Assembly: GCF_026967925.1 (NCBI RefSeq)
Contig: NZ_JAPVBI010000002.1
Span: forward strand, 434,001 to 498,000
Direction: 5' to 3'
Source: Modestobacter sp. VKM Ac-2985
GTDB lineage: Bacteria > Actinomycetota > Actinomycetes > Mycobacteriales > Geodermatophilaceae
DNA: 64,000 bases
The position numbers were made by a program, and so were the translations under genes. Below are positions 7,981-16,034 of this stretch, in pieces; position 1 is the stretch's first letter; every line of letters starts with the position of its first letter. The notes below the pieces were generated by a model. That model saw only the letters and a list, made by a program, of their open reading frames with translations. It ran no database searches and was not told the DNA's origin.

Positions 7981-8967
7981 ATGGCCACGCACGAGGACGA
8001 CGACCGGTTCGTCACCGGCCGCCGGGTCACCGGGGACGACGGCGCCTCGGTCCGGGCGGTGCGGGCGCGGGTCGCCCGGCACCTGGTCGGCCGGGCGCGC
8101 GAGCTGGACCTGCTGCTGGCCGCGGTGGCCGCCGGGCGTGACGTCCTGCTCGAGGGGCCACCCGGCACCTCGAAGTCCACGCTGTTGCGCGCGATCACGG
8201 CGGAGTGGGGCATCCCGCTCGTCTTCGTCGAGGGCAACGCCGACCTGACACCCACGCGGCTGGTCGGGCACCACGACCCGGCCCGGGTGCTGCGGGAGGA
8301 CTACTCCCCCGACAACTTCGTCCCCGGCCCGCTGGTCGATGCCATGCGGACCGGCGGCTTCCTCTACCTGGAGGAGTTCAACCGCGCCCCCGAGGACACC
8401 CTCAACACCCTGCTCACCGCCATGGCCGAGCGCCGCCTCGCCGTCCCGCGGGTGGGTGTCATCGAGGCGCTGCCCAGCTTCCGGGTGATCGCCTCGATGA
8501 ACCCCTACGACAACGTGGGCACGACCCGGCTGTCGACGTCGGTGCACGACCGGCTGTGCCGACTCGCGGTGGACTACCAGGACGCCGAGGCCGAGCGCGG
8601 GATCGTCGGCCGGCGTACCGGGCTCGAGTCCCCGCGACTGGTCGCCGACGCGGTGGCGCTGACCCGGTCGACGCGCGAACGGGAGGACGTGCGCCAGGGC
8701 AGCAGCGTCCGCGGTGCCATCGACACCGCACTGGTCGCCGCGCAGCTGGCCGCGATGCGCGGGGTGCCGCTGCCCGACGAGCCGTCGGTCGCGCCGCCCC
8801 GGTGGCTGTCGGAGGAGTACACCGCCGTCGTCCTGGACGCGGTCCTGCTGGCGCTGTCCGGGCGGATCTTCCTCGACGAGACGCTGGAGACCACCCCCGA
8901 GGCGGTGCTCCGGGAGATCTGGGAGGACCACTTCCTGCTGCAGCCGGCCGCCGCCGACCCGGGTTGA
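7981..8967 (+). CDS. MoxR-family AAA+ ATPase
   Basis: This 328-residue MoxR-type AAA+ ATPase is of the group that works with a VWA protein to insert metals or cofactors into enzymes. Walker A is GPPGTSKS (59-66), Walker B FLYLEEFN has E131/E132, and a NPYDN sensor-1-like element follows. The lid domain fills the C-terminal third. It lies 97 nt after the mycofactocin SDR and in the same frame as the VWA frame that follows its TGA. CoxD and other MoxR proteins are the nearest known analogues. The target here is unknown: the SDR operon or the distant cox genes are both possible. Confidence 0.85.
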   Translation: MATHEDDDRFVTGRRVTGDDGASVRAVRARVARHLVGRARELDLLLAAVAAGRDVLLEGPPGTSKSTLLRAITAEWGIPLVFVEGNADLTPTRLVGHHDPARVLREDYSPDNFVPGPLVDAMRTGGFLYLEEFNRAPEDTLNTLLTAMAERRLAVPRVGVIEALPSFRVIASMNPYDNVGTTRLSTSVHDRLCRLAVDYQDAEAERGIVGRRTGLESPRLVADAVALTRSTREREDVRQGSSVRGAIDTALVAAQLAAMRGVPLPDEPSVAPPRWLSEEYTAVVLDAVLLALSGRIFLDETLETTPEAVLREIWEDHFLLQPAAADPG

Positions 8968-9213
8968 AGAGCCGTCGAGGCCGACTCGCCGGTCACCCGT
9001 CGGGACCGTCCGGGAGCGGGCGGCCGGCGAGCCGCGCAGCCGCTGCGCCGCAAGCCCAAGCAGCTCATCGAGCAGCCGTCGCTGTACGAGCCGGCGCGCG
9101 GCGGGGGAGGGCTGGCGCTCTCCTCCGGCGACCGGCGGCGGTACCGGACCGGTCCGTCCGGGGCGGGGGGCACGGCGTCGGGCACCACCGACGAGCCGGC
9201 CGAGCTGATCGCG

Positions 9214-9975
9214 TTGGCGGACCTGGCTGCCGAGGGGACCGCGGGGGGCATCGACCAGCTGACCCGCCGGCGCGCGCGGCAGATCGCCCGGCGCCTGGCC
9301 GTGCCGCTCCCGCCGCGGGACCGCCGGACGAGACGTGGGGCCGGGGAGCTGGCCAGCACCCCGTGGCGCGCCGGGTCCGACGAGCTGGACCTCGAGCGCA
9401 CGCTCGAGGCGATCGCCGGGGACCCGTACCCGGAGGCGACCGACATCGTCGTCCGGGAGCGGGTCCGGCAGCGACGCTCGGTGGTGCTGGTGGTCGACGT
9501 GTCCGGGTCGATGCGGGGTGAACGGGTCCGGACGGCCGCGGCCACGGTCGGCGCCCTGGCCGGGGAGCTGTCCCGGGACGCCCTGGCCGTGGTCGCCTTC
9601 TGGTCCGATGCGGCCGTCCTGGTGCGGCGGGGTGAGCCGGTCGCACCGCTCGCCGTCCTCGACCTGTTGTTGCGGGTGCCCACCCAGGGGCTGACCAACG
9701 TGACCTTCGCGCTGGAGACGGCGGCGCGGCAACTGGCCGGGGTGCCGCAGCGGGATGCGCGGGTCCTGCTGCTCAGCGACTGCGTGCACAACGCCGGCCC
9801 CGACCCGCGGCTCGTCGCCGCCCGGCTGCCCCGGCTGGACGTCCTGCTGGACACCTCCGGAGAGGTCGACGTGGAGCTCGGCCGTGACCTGGTCCGAGCC
9901 GGTCGGGGCCGGCTGCGGCTGGTCCGCGACCACCGCGACGCGGCGGCCGCGCTCAGCGCCTTCTTCCGGGACTGA
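9214..9975 (+). CDS. VWA domain protein (MoxR partner), start uncertain
   Basis: The 253 residues from a TTG at 9214 hold a von Willebrand A domain with a complete MIDAS: DVSGSM (D95 in this numbering), a Thr in PTQGLTNVTF and an Asp in LLLSDCVHN. This is the expected partner of the preceding MoxR ATPase. The same frame stays open back to 8968 with high third-position G+C from about 9031 (for example PLRRKPKQLIEQPSLYEPAR), yet has no ATG or GTG. The real protein is therefore probably longer. It may start at the TTG at 8964 followed by a frameshift, or use a non-standard start. Confidence 0.7.
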   Translation: MADLAAEGTAGGIDQLTRRRARQIARRLAVPLPPRDRRTRRGAGELASTPWRAGSDELDLERTLEAIAGDPYPEATDIVVRERVRQRRSVVLVVDVSGSMRGERVRTAAATVGALAGELSRDALAVVAFWSDAAVLVRRGEPVAPLAVLDLLLRVPTQGLTNVTFALETAARQLAGVPQRDARVLLLSDCVHNAGPDPRLVAARLPRLDVLLDTSGEVDVELGRDLVRAGRGRLRLVRDHRDAAAALSAFFRD

Positions 9976-9987
9976 GCGGCGCCGGGT

Positions 9988-10092
9988 TCAGCGGACCGGG
10001 GCGACCAGGCCCGGGGCGTCGGCCTGGTACGGCAGCAGGTCGGCGACGGTGAGCAGGGCGAAGAACGCGGCGAGGACGGCGACGGTGAGCAT
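9988..10092 (-). CDS. Candidate 34-residue membrane microprotein
   Basis: A short frame on the minus strand starts at the ATG at 10090-10092 and encodes a 34-residue peptide. About 20 N-terminal residues are hydrophobic (LTVAVLAAFFALLTVADLL), followed by a short polar tail. A full GGAGGT ribosome site lies 4 nt upstream, which few chance frames have. It follows the PPOX gene on the same strand, with a strong hairpin in between. I recognise no family. A single-pass membrane peptide is the simplest reading. Confidence 0.45.
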   Translation of the reverse strand: MLTVAVLAAFFALLTVADLLPYQADAPGLVAPVR

Positions 10093-10100
10093 CAGGACCT

Positions 10101-10140
10101 CCAGGGGTGGGCGGACCTCCACGGTCCGCCCGGCCCCTGG
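10101..10140 (-). terminator. 16-bp two-part hairpin after the PPOX gene
   Basis: GGGCGGACC (10109-10117) pairs with GGTCCGCCC (10123-10131) around a 5-nt loop. CCAGGGG (10101-10107) and CCCCTGG (10134-10140) extend the stem. On the minus strand it follows the PPOX stop and its 3' arm abuts the ribosome site of the microprotein. It could therefore terminate transcription or limit that gene's translation. Confidence 0.6.
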
Positions 10141-10182
10141 ACGCCGGCGGTGCGCTCGCTGTGCGCCTGCTGGCAGGCCCGG

Positions 10183-10692
10183 TCAGAGCGCGACGGTCTC
10201 GTTCTCCCCGCCGGAGTAGGGCTGCCCGGTGACCTTGGCCTTGGCGAAGCTGAAGACGCTGGCCAGCCGGCCGCCGGGGGAGTCCCAGTACTCGGCGGAG
10301 GCGGCGTCCACCCGGAGCAGCACCACGTCGGGGTCCTCGGGGCCGTTCGGGAACCAGGCCTCGACCACGGGGTTCCACAGCTGCTGCTTCCTCGCCAGGT
10401 CGTCGAACACCACGGCGTGCCCGGTCAGCGAGACCCAGCTGTCGCTGCCGGAGGTGGCCACGTTGACCTGCGGGTTGGCGGTGACCTGGGCGACCTTGCG
10501 GGAGCTCCGGCTGGCGAAGAACCACAGGTCGCCGTCGAACTCGACCTGCTGCATGGACATCGGCCGGCTCATCAGCGTGCCGTCGGGGGTGATCGTGGTG
10601 AACACGGCGATCCGCTCGTCCTTCAGCAGCTCCGCGACCTTGCGGGTGTCGGCAGCGCGCGTGTCCTCAGCGCGGGTGTCCTCAGTGGTCAT
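10183..10692 (-). CDS. Pyridoxamine 5'-phosphate oxidase family (general stress protein 26-like)
   Basis: This 169-residue split-barrel flavoprotein-fold protein resembles the general stress protein 26 group. It begins with a short 6-residue repeat (TRAEDT/TRAADT) before the fold. The body shows IAVFTTITPDGTLMSRPMSM, DLWFFASRSSRKVAQV and NPQVNVATSGSDSWVSLTGHA, the flavin-contacting strands of this family. These proteins bind FMN or F420. The ATG at 10692 is divergent from mftE, whose start is 60 nt away, so the two may share a control region. A role in mycofactocin chemistry is possible but unsupported. Confidence 0.8.
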   Translation of the reverse strand: MTTEDTRAEDTRAADTRKVAELLKDERIAVFTTITPDGTLMSRPMSMQQVEFDGDLWFFASRSSRKVAQVTANPQVNVATSGSDSWVSLTGHAVVFDDLARKQQLWNPVVEAWFPNGPEDPDVVLLRVDAASAEYWDSPGGRLASVFSFAKAKVTGQPYSGGENETVAL

Positions 10693-10752
10693 GCGGCTGC
10701 CCTGCCCGCTGGGGCGGCCGGTGACACCTGCGGTCTGGCAGGGTGCCCAGCC

Positions 10753-11457
10753 GTGGGCGACGGCGTGCGGCTGACCGAGGCGACCTGGCCCGACCTGGAG
10801 GGTCACCCCCTGCTCGTGGTCCCGCTCGGGTCGGTCGAGCAGCACGGCCGGCACCTGCCGCTCACCACCGACACCGCGGTCGCGCAGGCGGTGGCGGAGG
10901 CCGCCGTCGCGGAGCTGGACGGCGCGGTGCTTGCTCCTCCCCTCGCCTACGGCGCCAGCGGTGAGCACGAGGGGTTCCCCGGCACGATCTCGATCGGCAC
11001 CGCGGCGCTGACCACCGTGCTGGTGGAGTACGGCCGTTCGGCCGGCCGCTGGGCGGGTCGGCTGCTCGTGGTCAACGGGCACGGCGGCAACCTCGACGCC
11101 CTGCGGGCGGCGGTGCCGCAGCTGCGGGCCGAGGGCCGGGACGTCGTCTGGTTCCCGTGCGGCGTGGCCGGGGGCGATGCCCACGCCGGGCGCACCGAGA
11201 CGTCACTGATGTTGCACGTGGAACCTGCCGGGGTCCGGGTGGAGCTCGCCGCCGCGGGGGAGACCGCGCCGATCGCGGAGCTGCTGCCCCGGCTGCGGGC
11301 GGAGGGCGTGCGCGCGGTGAGCCCGGACGGCGTCCTCGGCGACCCCGCCGGTGCGTCGGCGGCCGAGGGGGCGGAGCTGGTGCGCTCGCTCGCCGGGCGG
11401 CTGGTGACCGCCGTCCGGGCCTGGGACGCCGACGCCGCCGGGCGGCTCCTGGGCTGA
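10753..11457 (+). CDS. mftE: Mycofactocin precursor peptide peptidase MftE
   Basis: This 234-residue creatininase-family metallopeptidase hydrolyses modified MftA to release the C-terminal Val-Tyr-derived moiety (AHDP). The metal-binding residues are visible: Glu and His in SVEQHGRHLPLTTDT with the following Asp, His in VVNGHGGN, and Glu in HAGRTETSLML. The GTG start at 10753 puts the first strand (LVVPLGSVEQHG) at the usual distance. In most clusters mftD lies just before and mftF just after this gene. Neither is adjacent here. Confidence 0.9.
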   Translation: MGDGVRLTEATWPDLEGHPLLVVPLGSVEQHGRHLPLTTDTAVAQAVAEAAVAELDGAVLAPPLAYGASGEHEGFPGTISIGTAALTTVLVEYGRSAGRWAGRLLVVNGHGGNLDALRAAVPQLRAEGRDVVWFPCGVAGGDAHAGRTETSLMLHVEPAGVRVELAAAGETAPIAELLPRLRAEGVRAVSPDGVLGDPAGASAAEGAELVRSLAGRLVTAVRAWDADAAGRLLG

Positions 11458-11473
11458 GCCAGGGCCGCCCGGC
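11437..11473 (+). terminator. Hairpin overlapping the mftE stop
   Basis: GCCGGGCGGC (11437-11446) pairs with GCCGCCCGGC (11464-11473), and CCTGG (11448-11452) with CCAGG (11459-11463), around a 6-nt loop holding the TGA. A 15-bp stem with a single bulge between convergent genes is a likely terminator for mftE. Confidence 0.65.
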
Positions 11474-11517
11474 GGCGCCGGTGCGATCAGGTGGTGCTGC
11501 GGTCGGGTGGTGCGGGA

Positions 11518-12513
11518 TCAGCCGAGTGCGTCGGCGAACTGCGGGACGGCGTTCTCCAGGGCGTACTGGATGCCCGGGGCCGTGCCGCTGGAGAAGGCGC
11601 TGGTCAGCGTCTCGTCGTCGAGCACCACGGCGTTGCCGGCCTGCACGGACGGGATCGCCTGCCACAGCGGGTTGTCGGTGATCTCGCTGGCCTCGACGAA
11701 GATCGGGAACGCGACGGTGAGGCCGGCGTCCAGCAGCGGGAGCTGCTCGTCGCTGACCGGCACGTAGAAGCTGTCGGTGGCCAGCTCCTCGATGGCCGGC
11801 TTGTTCACGAAGCCGAGCTGCTCCATGAAGTCGACCCGCGAGTCGCCGCGGACGTAGGCGCCGAAGCCCTCGGAGGTGTAGGCGGCCACGGCCACCTCGG
11901 TGCCGTCGAACTCGGGGTTCGCGGCGGCGGCGTCGGTGAAGGCCTGGTCGACCTCGGCCTCGAGCTCGTCGGCCTCCTCCTCCCGGCCCAGCGCCTGGCC
12001 GACCAGCTCGAGCTGCTGCTGCCAGGAGGTCTGGTACTGCTCGACGCCCTCGGGCTGGCCGATGGTCGGCGCGATCTGGCTGAGCGCGTCGTAGCGCTCC
12101 TGCGTGGCGTCGGACCGGGTGTCCAGGATCAGGTCGGGGTCCAGCGCGGCGATCGCCTCGATGCTGGGCTCCAGCGTCTCGATGATCTCCGGGGCCTCGT
12201 CGTACAGCCCCTCGGCCCACGGGCCCACGCCCTCGCCGCCGAAGCCGAGCCAGTCGCTCGCGCCGACCGGCTGGACGCCGAGCGCCAGCGCCGTCTCGGC
12301 GTCGCCCCAACCGAGGGCGACGACCCGGGTCGGCTCCTCCTCGACGGTCACGTCGCCGAAGGCGGTCTCGACGGTGACGGGGAAGGCGTCCGACGAACCG
12401 GTCGCAGGTGCCGTGCCCTCGGCGGTGGTGTCATCGCCGGAGTCGGAGCCGCAGCTGGTGATGACGAGCGCGGCGGCCAGCAGGGCGGTGCCGCGGAGGG
12501 TGGAACGGGACAT
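11518..12513 (-). CDS. Iron-siderophore ABC transporter substrate-binding lipoprotein (copy 1)
   Basis: This 331-residue FepB/FecB-type binding protein has a signal peptide ending in lipobox ITSC (C21), followed by a GSDSGDD linker. The mature protein shows EEPTRVVALGWGDAETALALG at the first domain and DPDLILDTRSDATQERYDAL, both typical of ferric-siderophore binding proteins. No permease is adjacent; the matching FecCD/FepC genes are 48 kb away. An IdeR-like box lies 19 nt upstream of the ATG. It is a paralogue of the gene at 45529. It separates mftE from mftF. Confidence 0.85.
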   Translation of the reverse strand: MSRSTLRGTALLAAALVITSCGSDSGDDTTAEGTAPATGSSDAFPVTVETAFGDVTVEEEPTRVVALGWGDAETALALGVQPVGASDWLGFGGEGVGPWAEGLYDEAPEIIETLEPSIEAIAALDPDLILDTRSDATQERYDALSQIAPTIGQPEGVEQYQTSWQQQLELVGQALGREEEADELEAEVDQAFTDAAAANPEFDGTEVAVAAYTSEGFGAYVRGDSRVDFMEQLGFVNKPAIEELATDSFYVPVSDEQLPLLDAGLTVAFPIFVEASEITDNPLWQAIPSVQAGNAVVLDDETLTSAFSSGTAPGIQYALENAVPQFADALG

Positions 12514-12531
12514 GCGAGCTCCTTCGGTGGG

Positions 12532-12550
12532 TCAGGTGAGGCTGACCTAA
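12532..12550 (-). promoter_or_regulatory. IdeR/DtxR-type iron box
   Basis: TCAGGTGAGGCTGACCTAA matches the 19-bp IdeR/DtxR consensus TTAGGTTAGGCTAACCTAA at 16 positions by eye and is itself nearly palindromic. It sits between the binding-protein start and its probable promoter, so iron-loaded repressor would shut the gene off. Confidence 0.8.
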
Positions 12551-12714
12551 GCACATCGAGGTCACGGTCCGGTCACCGTTGGCCGAGACCGCGGCGGGTC
12601 ATCGGGACGTGCTGACCCTGGAACACCCGGCACCCGGAGGTGGTTGACCAGGACAGTCGCGATCAGCCCGCCCCACCGGGGGTGGACGTCCCGCGCAGAC
12701 CGAGAGGACCAGCC

Positions 12715-12966
12715 ATGCAGCACGGCATCCACCCCGAGTACCGCACCGTCGTCTTCCAGGACACCGCGACCGGGGCCACCTTCCGCACCCGCAGCACCGT
12801 GCAGACCAGCCGGACCATCGAGCTGGACGGCGAGACGCTGCCGGTCGTCCCGGTCGAGATCAGCGCCTCCTCGCACCCGTTCTGGACCGGCAACCAGCGG
12901 GTGCTGGACACCGCCGGCCGGGTCGAGAAGTTCAACCAGCGGTACGGCGCGCGCGCCCGCAGCTGA
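12715..12966 (+). CDS. rpmE2: 50S ribosomal protein L31 type B
   Basis: This 83-residue L31 begins [20 protein letters not shown] and contains [27 protein letters not shown], the standard L31 signature. It lacks the CxxC zinc ligands, making it the zinc-independent type B paralogue that replaces L31A when zinc is short. In many actinobacteria the gene is repressed by Zur. I could not identify a convincing Zur box in the 160 nt upstream. A GAGAGGA ribosome site precedes the ATG. Confidence 0.95.
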   Translation: MQHGIHPEYRTVVFQDTATGATFRTRSTVQTSRTIELDGETLPVVPVEISASSHPFWTGNQRVLDTAGRVEKFNQRYGARARS

Positions 12967-12979
12967 CGCACCGCTCCCC

Positions 12980-13019
12980 CGACGCCCTCGTCGGCCCACC
13001 CGGGCCGGCGGGGGCGTCG
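12980..13019 (+). terminator. Hairpin after rpmE2
   Basis: CGACGCCC (12980-12987) pairs with GGGCGTCG (13012-13019), with an inner GGCCC/GGGCC stem. It follows the rpmE2 stop by about 14 nt and precedes mftF, so mftF probably has its own promoter. Confidence 0.55.
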
Positions 13020-13088
13020 TCGTGTCATCGGGCCAGGAGCGCCGGCAACGGGGCCAGGGTGTCGGTGCCCGCCGTTAGGGTCCGGCCG

Positions 13089-14540
13089 ATGAACCTGCCC
13101 CCGCCGCCCCCGGCCCGGTTGCCCGACGGCTTCACCGTCGTGCTCGGCCCGGGCGTCGAGCGACGGGAGGGTGGGGCGGCGCTGCTCGGCGGTTCCCCGG
13201 CCCGGCTGCTCCGGCTGGCCCCCGCCGCGCGGGCGCTGCTGACCGGCGACCGGCTGGAGGTCACCGACGCCCGCAGCGCCGCACTGGCGGCCCGGCTGCT
13301 CGACGCGGGCATCGCGGCGCCCGAGGTGGTGGCCGCGCTCGAGGTGCCGGCGGTGCCGCTGCCCGACGTCACGGTGGTCGTCCCGGTCAAGGACCGGACC
13401 GGGGGGCTGGCCCGGTTGCTGGCCGCCCTGCGCGCCGACCCCGGCACGGCGGGGTGCCCGGTGGTCGTCGTGGACGACGGCTCGGCCGACCCCGCTGCGG
13501 TGGCCGCGGCGGTCGCCGGGACGCGGCTGATCCGGCACGAGCGCCCCCGCGGCCCGGCCGCCGCCCGCAACGCCGGCCTGCGGGTGGCCGGCACGGAGGC
13601 GGTGGCGTTCGTCGACTCCGACTGCGTGCCCGAGCCCGGCTGGCTGGGCACGCTCGCCGGGCACCTGGCCGATCCGCGGCTGGCCCTGGTCGCGCCGCGG
13701 ATCACCGCGCTGGACCCCGCGCAGCCCGGCTGGGTGGCCCGGTACGAGGAGCTGGCCAGCGCACTGGACATGGGCCCGGCCGCGGCCGCGGTCGCCCCGG
13801 GCGCCGGGGTCTCCTACGTGCCCAGCGCGGCGCTGCTGGCCCGGCGGACGGCGCTGGGCGCGGGCTTCGACGAGGCGATGCCGGTCGCCGAGGACGTCGA
13901 CCTGGTGTGGCGGCTGACCGGGGCGGGCTGGCGGGTGCGCTACGAGCCGGCCGCCCGGGTCGCCCACGACCACCGGGTCGAGCTGCGCGACTGGCTGCGG
14001 CGCCGGGCCTTCTACGGCACCGGCGCGGCGCTGCTCGCCCAGCGGCACGGCGCCGCGGTCGCCCCGCTGGTGATCTCGCCCTGGTCACTGGCGGCCTGGG
14101 TGCTCCCGGTGCTCGGTGGCCGGCTGGGGCTGCTGGGCAGCGTCGGCGTGCTGGGCCGGGCCAGCGTGCTGCTCGCCCGGCGGGTGGCCGCACCCGGCCA
14201 GCCGCCGCCGATCGGCTGGGCGGCCGGCCTGGTGCTGCGCGGGACGGCGTCCTCCGGCCGGGCGCTGGCCCGCACCGTGACCCGGCACCACTGGCCGCTG
14301 ACCGTGGCCGCGGCGGTCGTCTCCCGCCGGGCCCGGCGGACGGTCGCCGCGGTCGCGGTCGCCGACGCGGTGGTCGGCTGGTGGCCGCGCCGCCGGGAGA
14401 TCGACCTGCCCGCCTTCGCGGCCGGCCGCCGGCTGGAGGACCTGGCCTACGGGGCCGGGCTCTGGTGGGGGGTGCTGCGGGCCCGCGACGTCCGTGCGCT
14501 GCTGCCGGCCGCGCCGGCGCCGGTCCCCCCGCGGGGGTGA
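13089..14540 (+). CDS. mftF: Mycofactocin glycosyltransferase MftF
   Basis: This 483-residue family 2-type glycosyltransferase is responsible in mycobacteria for the beta-1,4-glucan chain on mycofactocin. An N-terminal MftF-specific region (1-90) precedes the GT-A domain: VTVVVPVKDRTGGLARLL, VVVVDDGSADP, PAAARNAGLRVAGTEAVAFV with the DSDC metal site, and GFDEAMPVAEDVDLVWRL. The C-terminal 200 residues contain hydrophobic, Arg-rich segments. Length fits the family. It lies 1.6 kb beyond mftE, with an iron gene and rpmE2 between, which is not the usual order. Confidence 0.88.
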   Translation: MNLPPPPPARLPDGFTVVLGPGVERREGGAALLGGSPARLLRLAPAARALLTGDRLEVTDARSAALAARLLDAGIAAPEVVAALEVPAVPLPDVTVVVPVKDRTGGLARLLAALRADPGTAGCPVVVVDDGSADPAAVAAAVAGTRLIRHERPRGPAAARNAGLRVAGTEAVAFVDSDCVPEPGWLGTLAGHLADPRLALVAPRITALDPAQPGWVARYEELASALDMGPAAAAVAPGAGVSYVPSAALLARRTALGAGFDEAMPVAEDVDLVWRLTGAGWRVRYEPAARVAHDHRVELRDWLRRRAFYGTGAALLAQRHGAAVAPLVISPWSLAAWVLPVLGGRLGLLGSVGVLGRASVLLARRVAAPGQPPPIGWAAGLVLRGTASSGRALARTVTRHHWPLTVAAAVVSRRARRTVAAVAVADAVVGWWPRRREIDLPAFAAGRRLEDLAYGAGLWWGVLRARDVRALLPAAPAPVPPRG

Positions 14541-14672
14541 CAGCGGGGTGACGTGCGACTGAACACTGCCTCCGGAAGGAATGCAGTTGCATCGTGCAGC
14601 CTTGTCGCCGAGGAACTGCGAACGTGGCCAGCGTCGGTCCCGCGGGAGCACAGCACCGACCGGGGGGACCCC

Positions 14673-16022
14673 ATGACCGCCACACAGCACTCCGCACCAG
14701 CGGGCCTCACCGCGCCCGACCGGACCGCGCCCGACCGGGCCGCGCCCGACCGGGCCGCCGGCGCCCCGGTCGACGTCCCCGGGCAGCCCGACCCGCGGGT
14801 GGAGAAGCCGAAGACCGCCCGGCTCGCGCTGACCCTGGGCGCGTTCGTCGCCCTCGGCCCGCTGACCATCGACATGTACCTGCCGGCCCTGCCGACGATC
14901 GCCACCGACCTGGAGACCACGTCCGCGGCCGTGCAGCTCACGCTCACCGGCACGCTGATCGGCCTCGCGCTCGGCCAGCTCGTGCTCGGCCCGCTGTCCG
15001 ACCGGTTCGGCCGTCGCCGTCCGCTGCTGGCCGGCACCGCGGTGCACGTGGTCGCCTCGCTGCTCGTGCTGCTCGCGCCGAACATCGCCGTCCTGGGTGC
15101 CTTGCGGGTGCTGCAGGGCATGGGCACCGCGGCGGGGGCGGTGATCGCGATCGCCGTCGTCCGCGACCTGTTCGTCGGCCGGGCGGCGGCGACCATGCTG
15201 TCCCGGCTGTTCCTGGTGCTCGGGGCTGCGCCGGTGCTGGCGCCCACCATCGGTGGGGAGGTGCTGCGCTTCACCTCCTGGCGCGGGGTCTTCCTGATCC
15301 TCGCCCTCTACGGCGTGGCGCTGCTGGCCATCGGCTGGTTCCTCATCCGGGAGACCCTGCCGCCCGAGCGGCGCAGCACCGAGGGGGTCGGCGGCACCCT
15401 GCGCGGCTACCGGTCGCTGTTCGGTGACCGCGCCTACGTCGGCCTGGTGCTGGTCGCCGGCCTGACCATGGCGGGCCTGTTCGCCTACGTCTCCGGCTCC
15501 TCCTTCGTCTACCAGCGCCAGTTCGGCCTCGACGAGCAGCAGTTCGGGCTGCTCTTCGGTGCCGGCGCGGTCTGGCTGATCGCCGCCACCCAGCTCAACC
15601 CGCTGCTGCTGCGCTGGTTCTCCCCGGCGCAGGTGCTGGTCGCCGGCACCATCGCGGGCGCGGTCTCCGGGCTGACCCTCACGGTGCTCGCGGCCACCGA
15701 GACCGGTGGTCTGTTCGCCGTCGCGATCCCGCTCTGGGGAGTGCTGTTCGCCTGCGGTCTAGCGTTGCCCAACGCCCCGGCGCTCGCCCTCTCCCGGCAC
15801 GGCGAGGCAGCGGGCACCGCAGCCGCGCTGCTCGGTGCCGTGCAGTTCGGCGTCGGTGCCGCGGTCTCGCCGCTGGTCGGCCTGCTGGGCAACGACGCGG
15901 TGGCGATGGGCGCGGTGATCGTGGGGTCGCTGTCGCTGGCGATCGTCGTCCTGGTGGTCGTCGTCCGGCCGTGGGAGCTCGAGGAGCCCGACCCCGAGCT
16001 GGCCGCCGTCGCCGCGCACTGA
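14673..16022 (+). CDS. Bcr/CflA-family MFS drug-type exporter
   Basis: This 449-residue, 12-helix major facilitator is of the Bcr/CflA type. It has PLTIDMYLPALPTIATDL in helix 1, LGPLSDRFGRRRPLL in the loop 2-3 motif A, and RVLQGMGTAAGAVIAIAVVRD in helix 4. Substrates of this group include bicyclomycin, chloramphenicol and small peptides; the substrate here is unknown. The N-terminal 50 residues form a hydrophilic tail encoded by three 15-bp tandem repeats (APDRT/APDRA). The 130-nt region upstream of the ATG is lower in G+C and contains a small dyad ATGCAGTTGCAT. Confidence 0.85.
   Translation: MTATQHSAPAGLTAPDRTAPDRAAPDRAAGAPVDVPGQPDPRVEKPKTARLALTLGAFVALGPLTIDMYLPALPTIATDLETTSAAVQLTLTGTLIGLALGQLVLGPLSDRFGRRRPLLAGTAVHVVASLLVLLAPNIAVLGALRVLQGMGTAAGAVIAIAVVRDLFVGRAAATMLSRLFLVLGAAPVLAPTIGGEVLRFTSWRGVFLILALYGVALLAIGWFLIRETLPPERRSTEGVGGTLRGYRSLFGDRAYVGLVLVAGLTMAGLFAYVSGSSFVYQRQFGLDEQQFGLLFGAGAVWLIAATQLNPLLLRWFSPAQVLVAGTIAGAVSGLTLTVLAATETGGLFAVAIPLWGVLFACGLALPNAPALALSRHGEAAGTAAALLGAVQFGVGAAVSPLVGLLGNDAVAMGAVIVGSLSLAIVVLVVVVRPWELEEPDPELAAVAAH
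14709..14753 (+). repeat. Three tandem 15-bp repeats inside the MFS gene
   Basis: Three adjacent copies of ACCGCGCCCGACCGG (third copy starts with G) encode TAPDR/APDRA units in the cytoplasmic N-terminal tail. Copy number could vary between strains without breaking the frame. Confidence 0.7.
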
Positions 16023-16034
16023 GCGGCGACCCGG

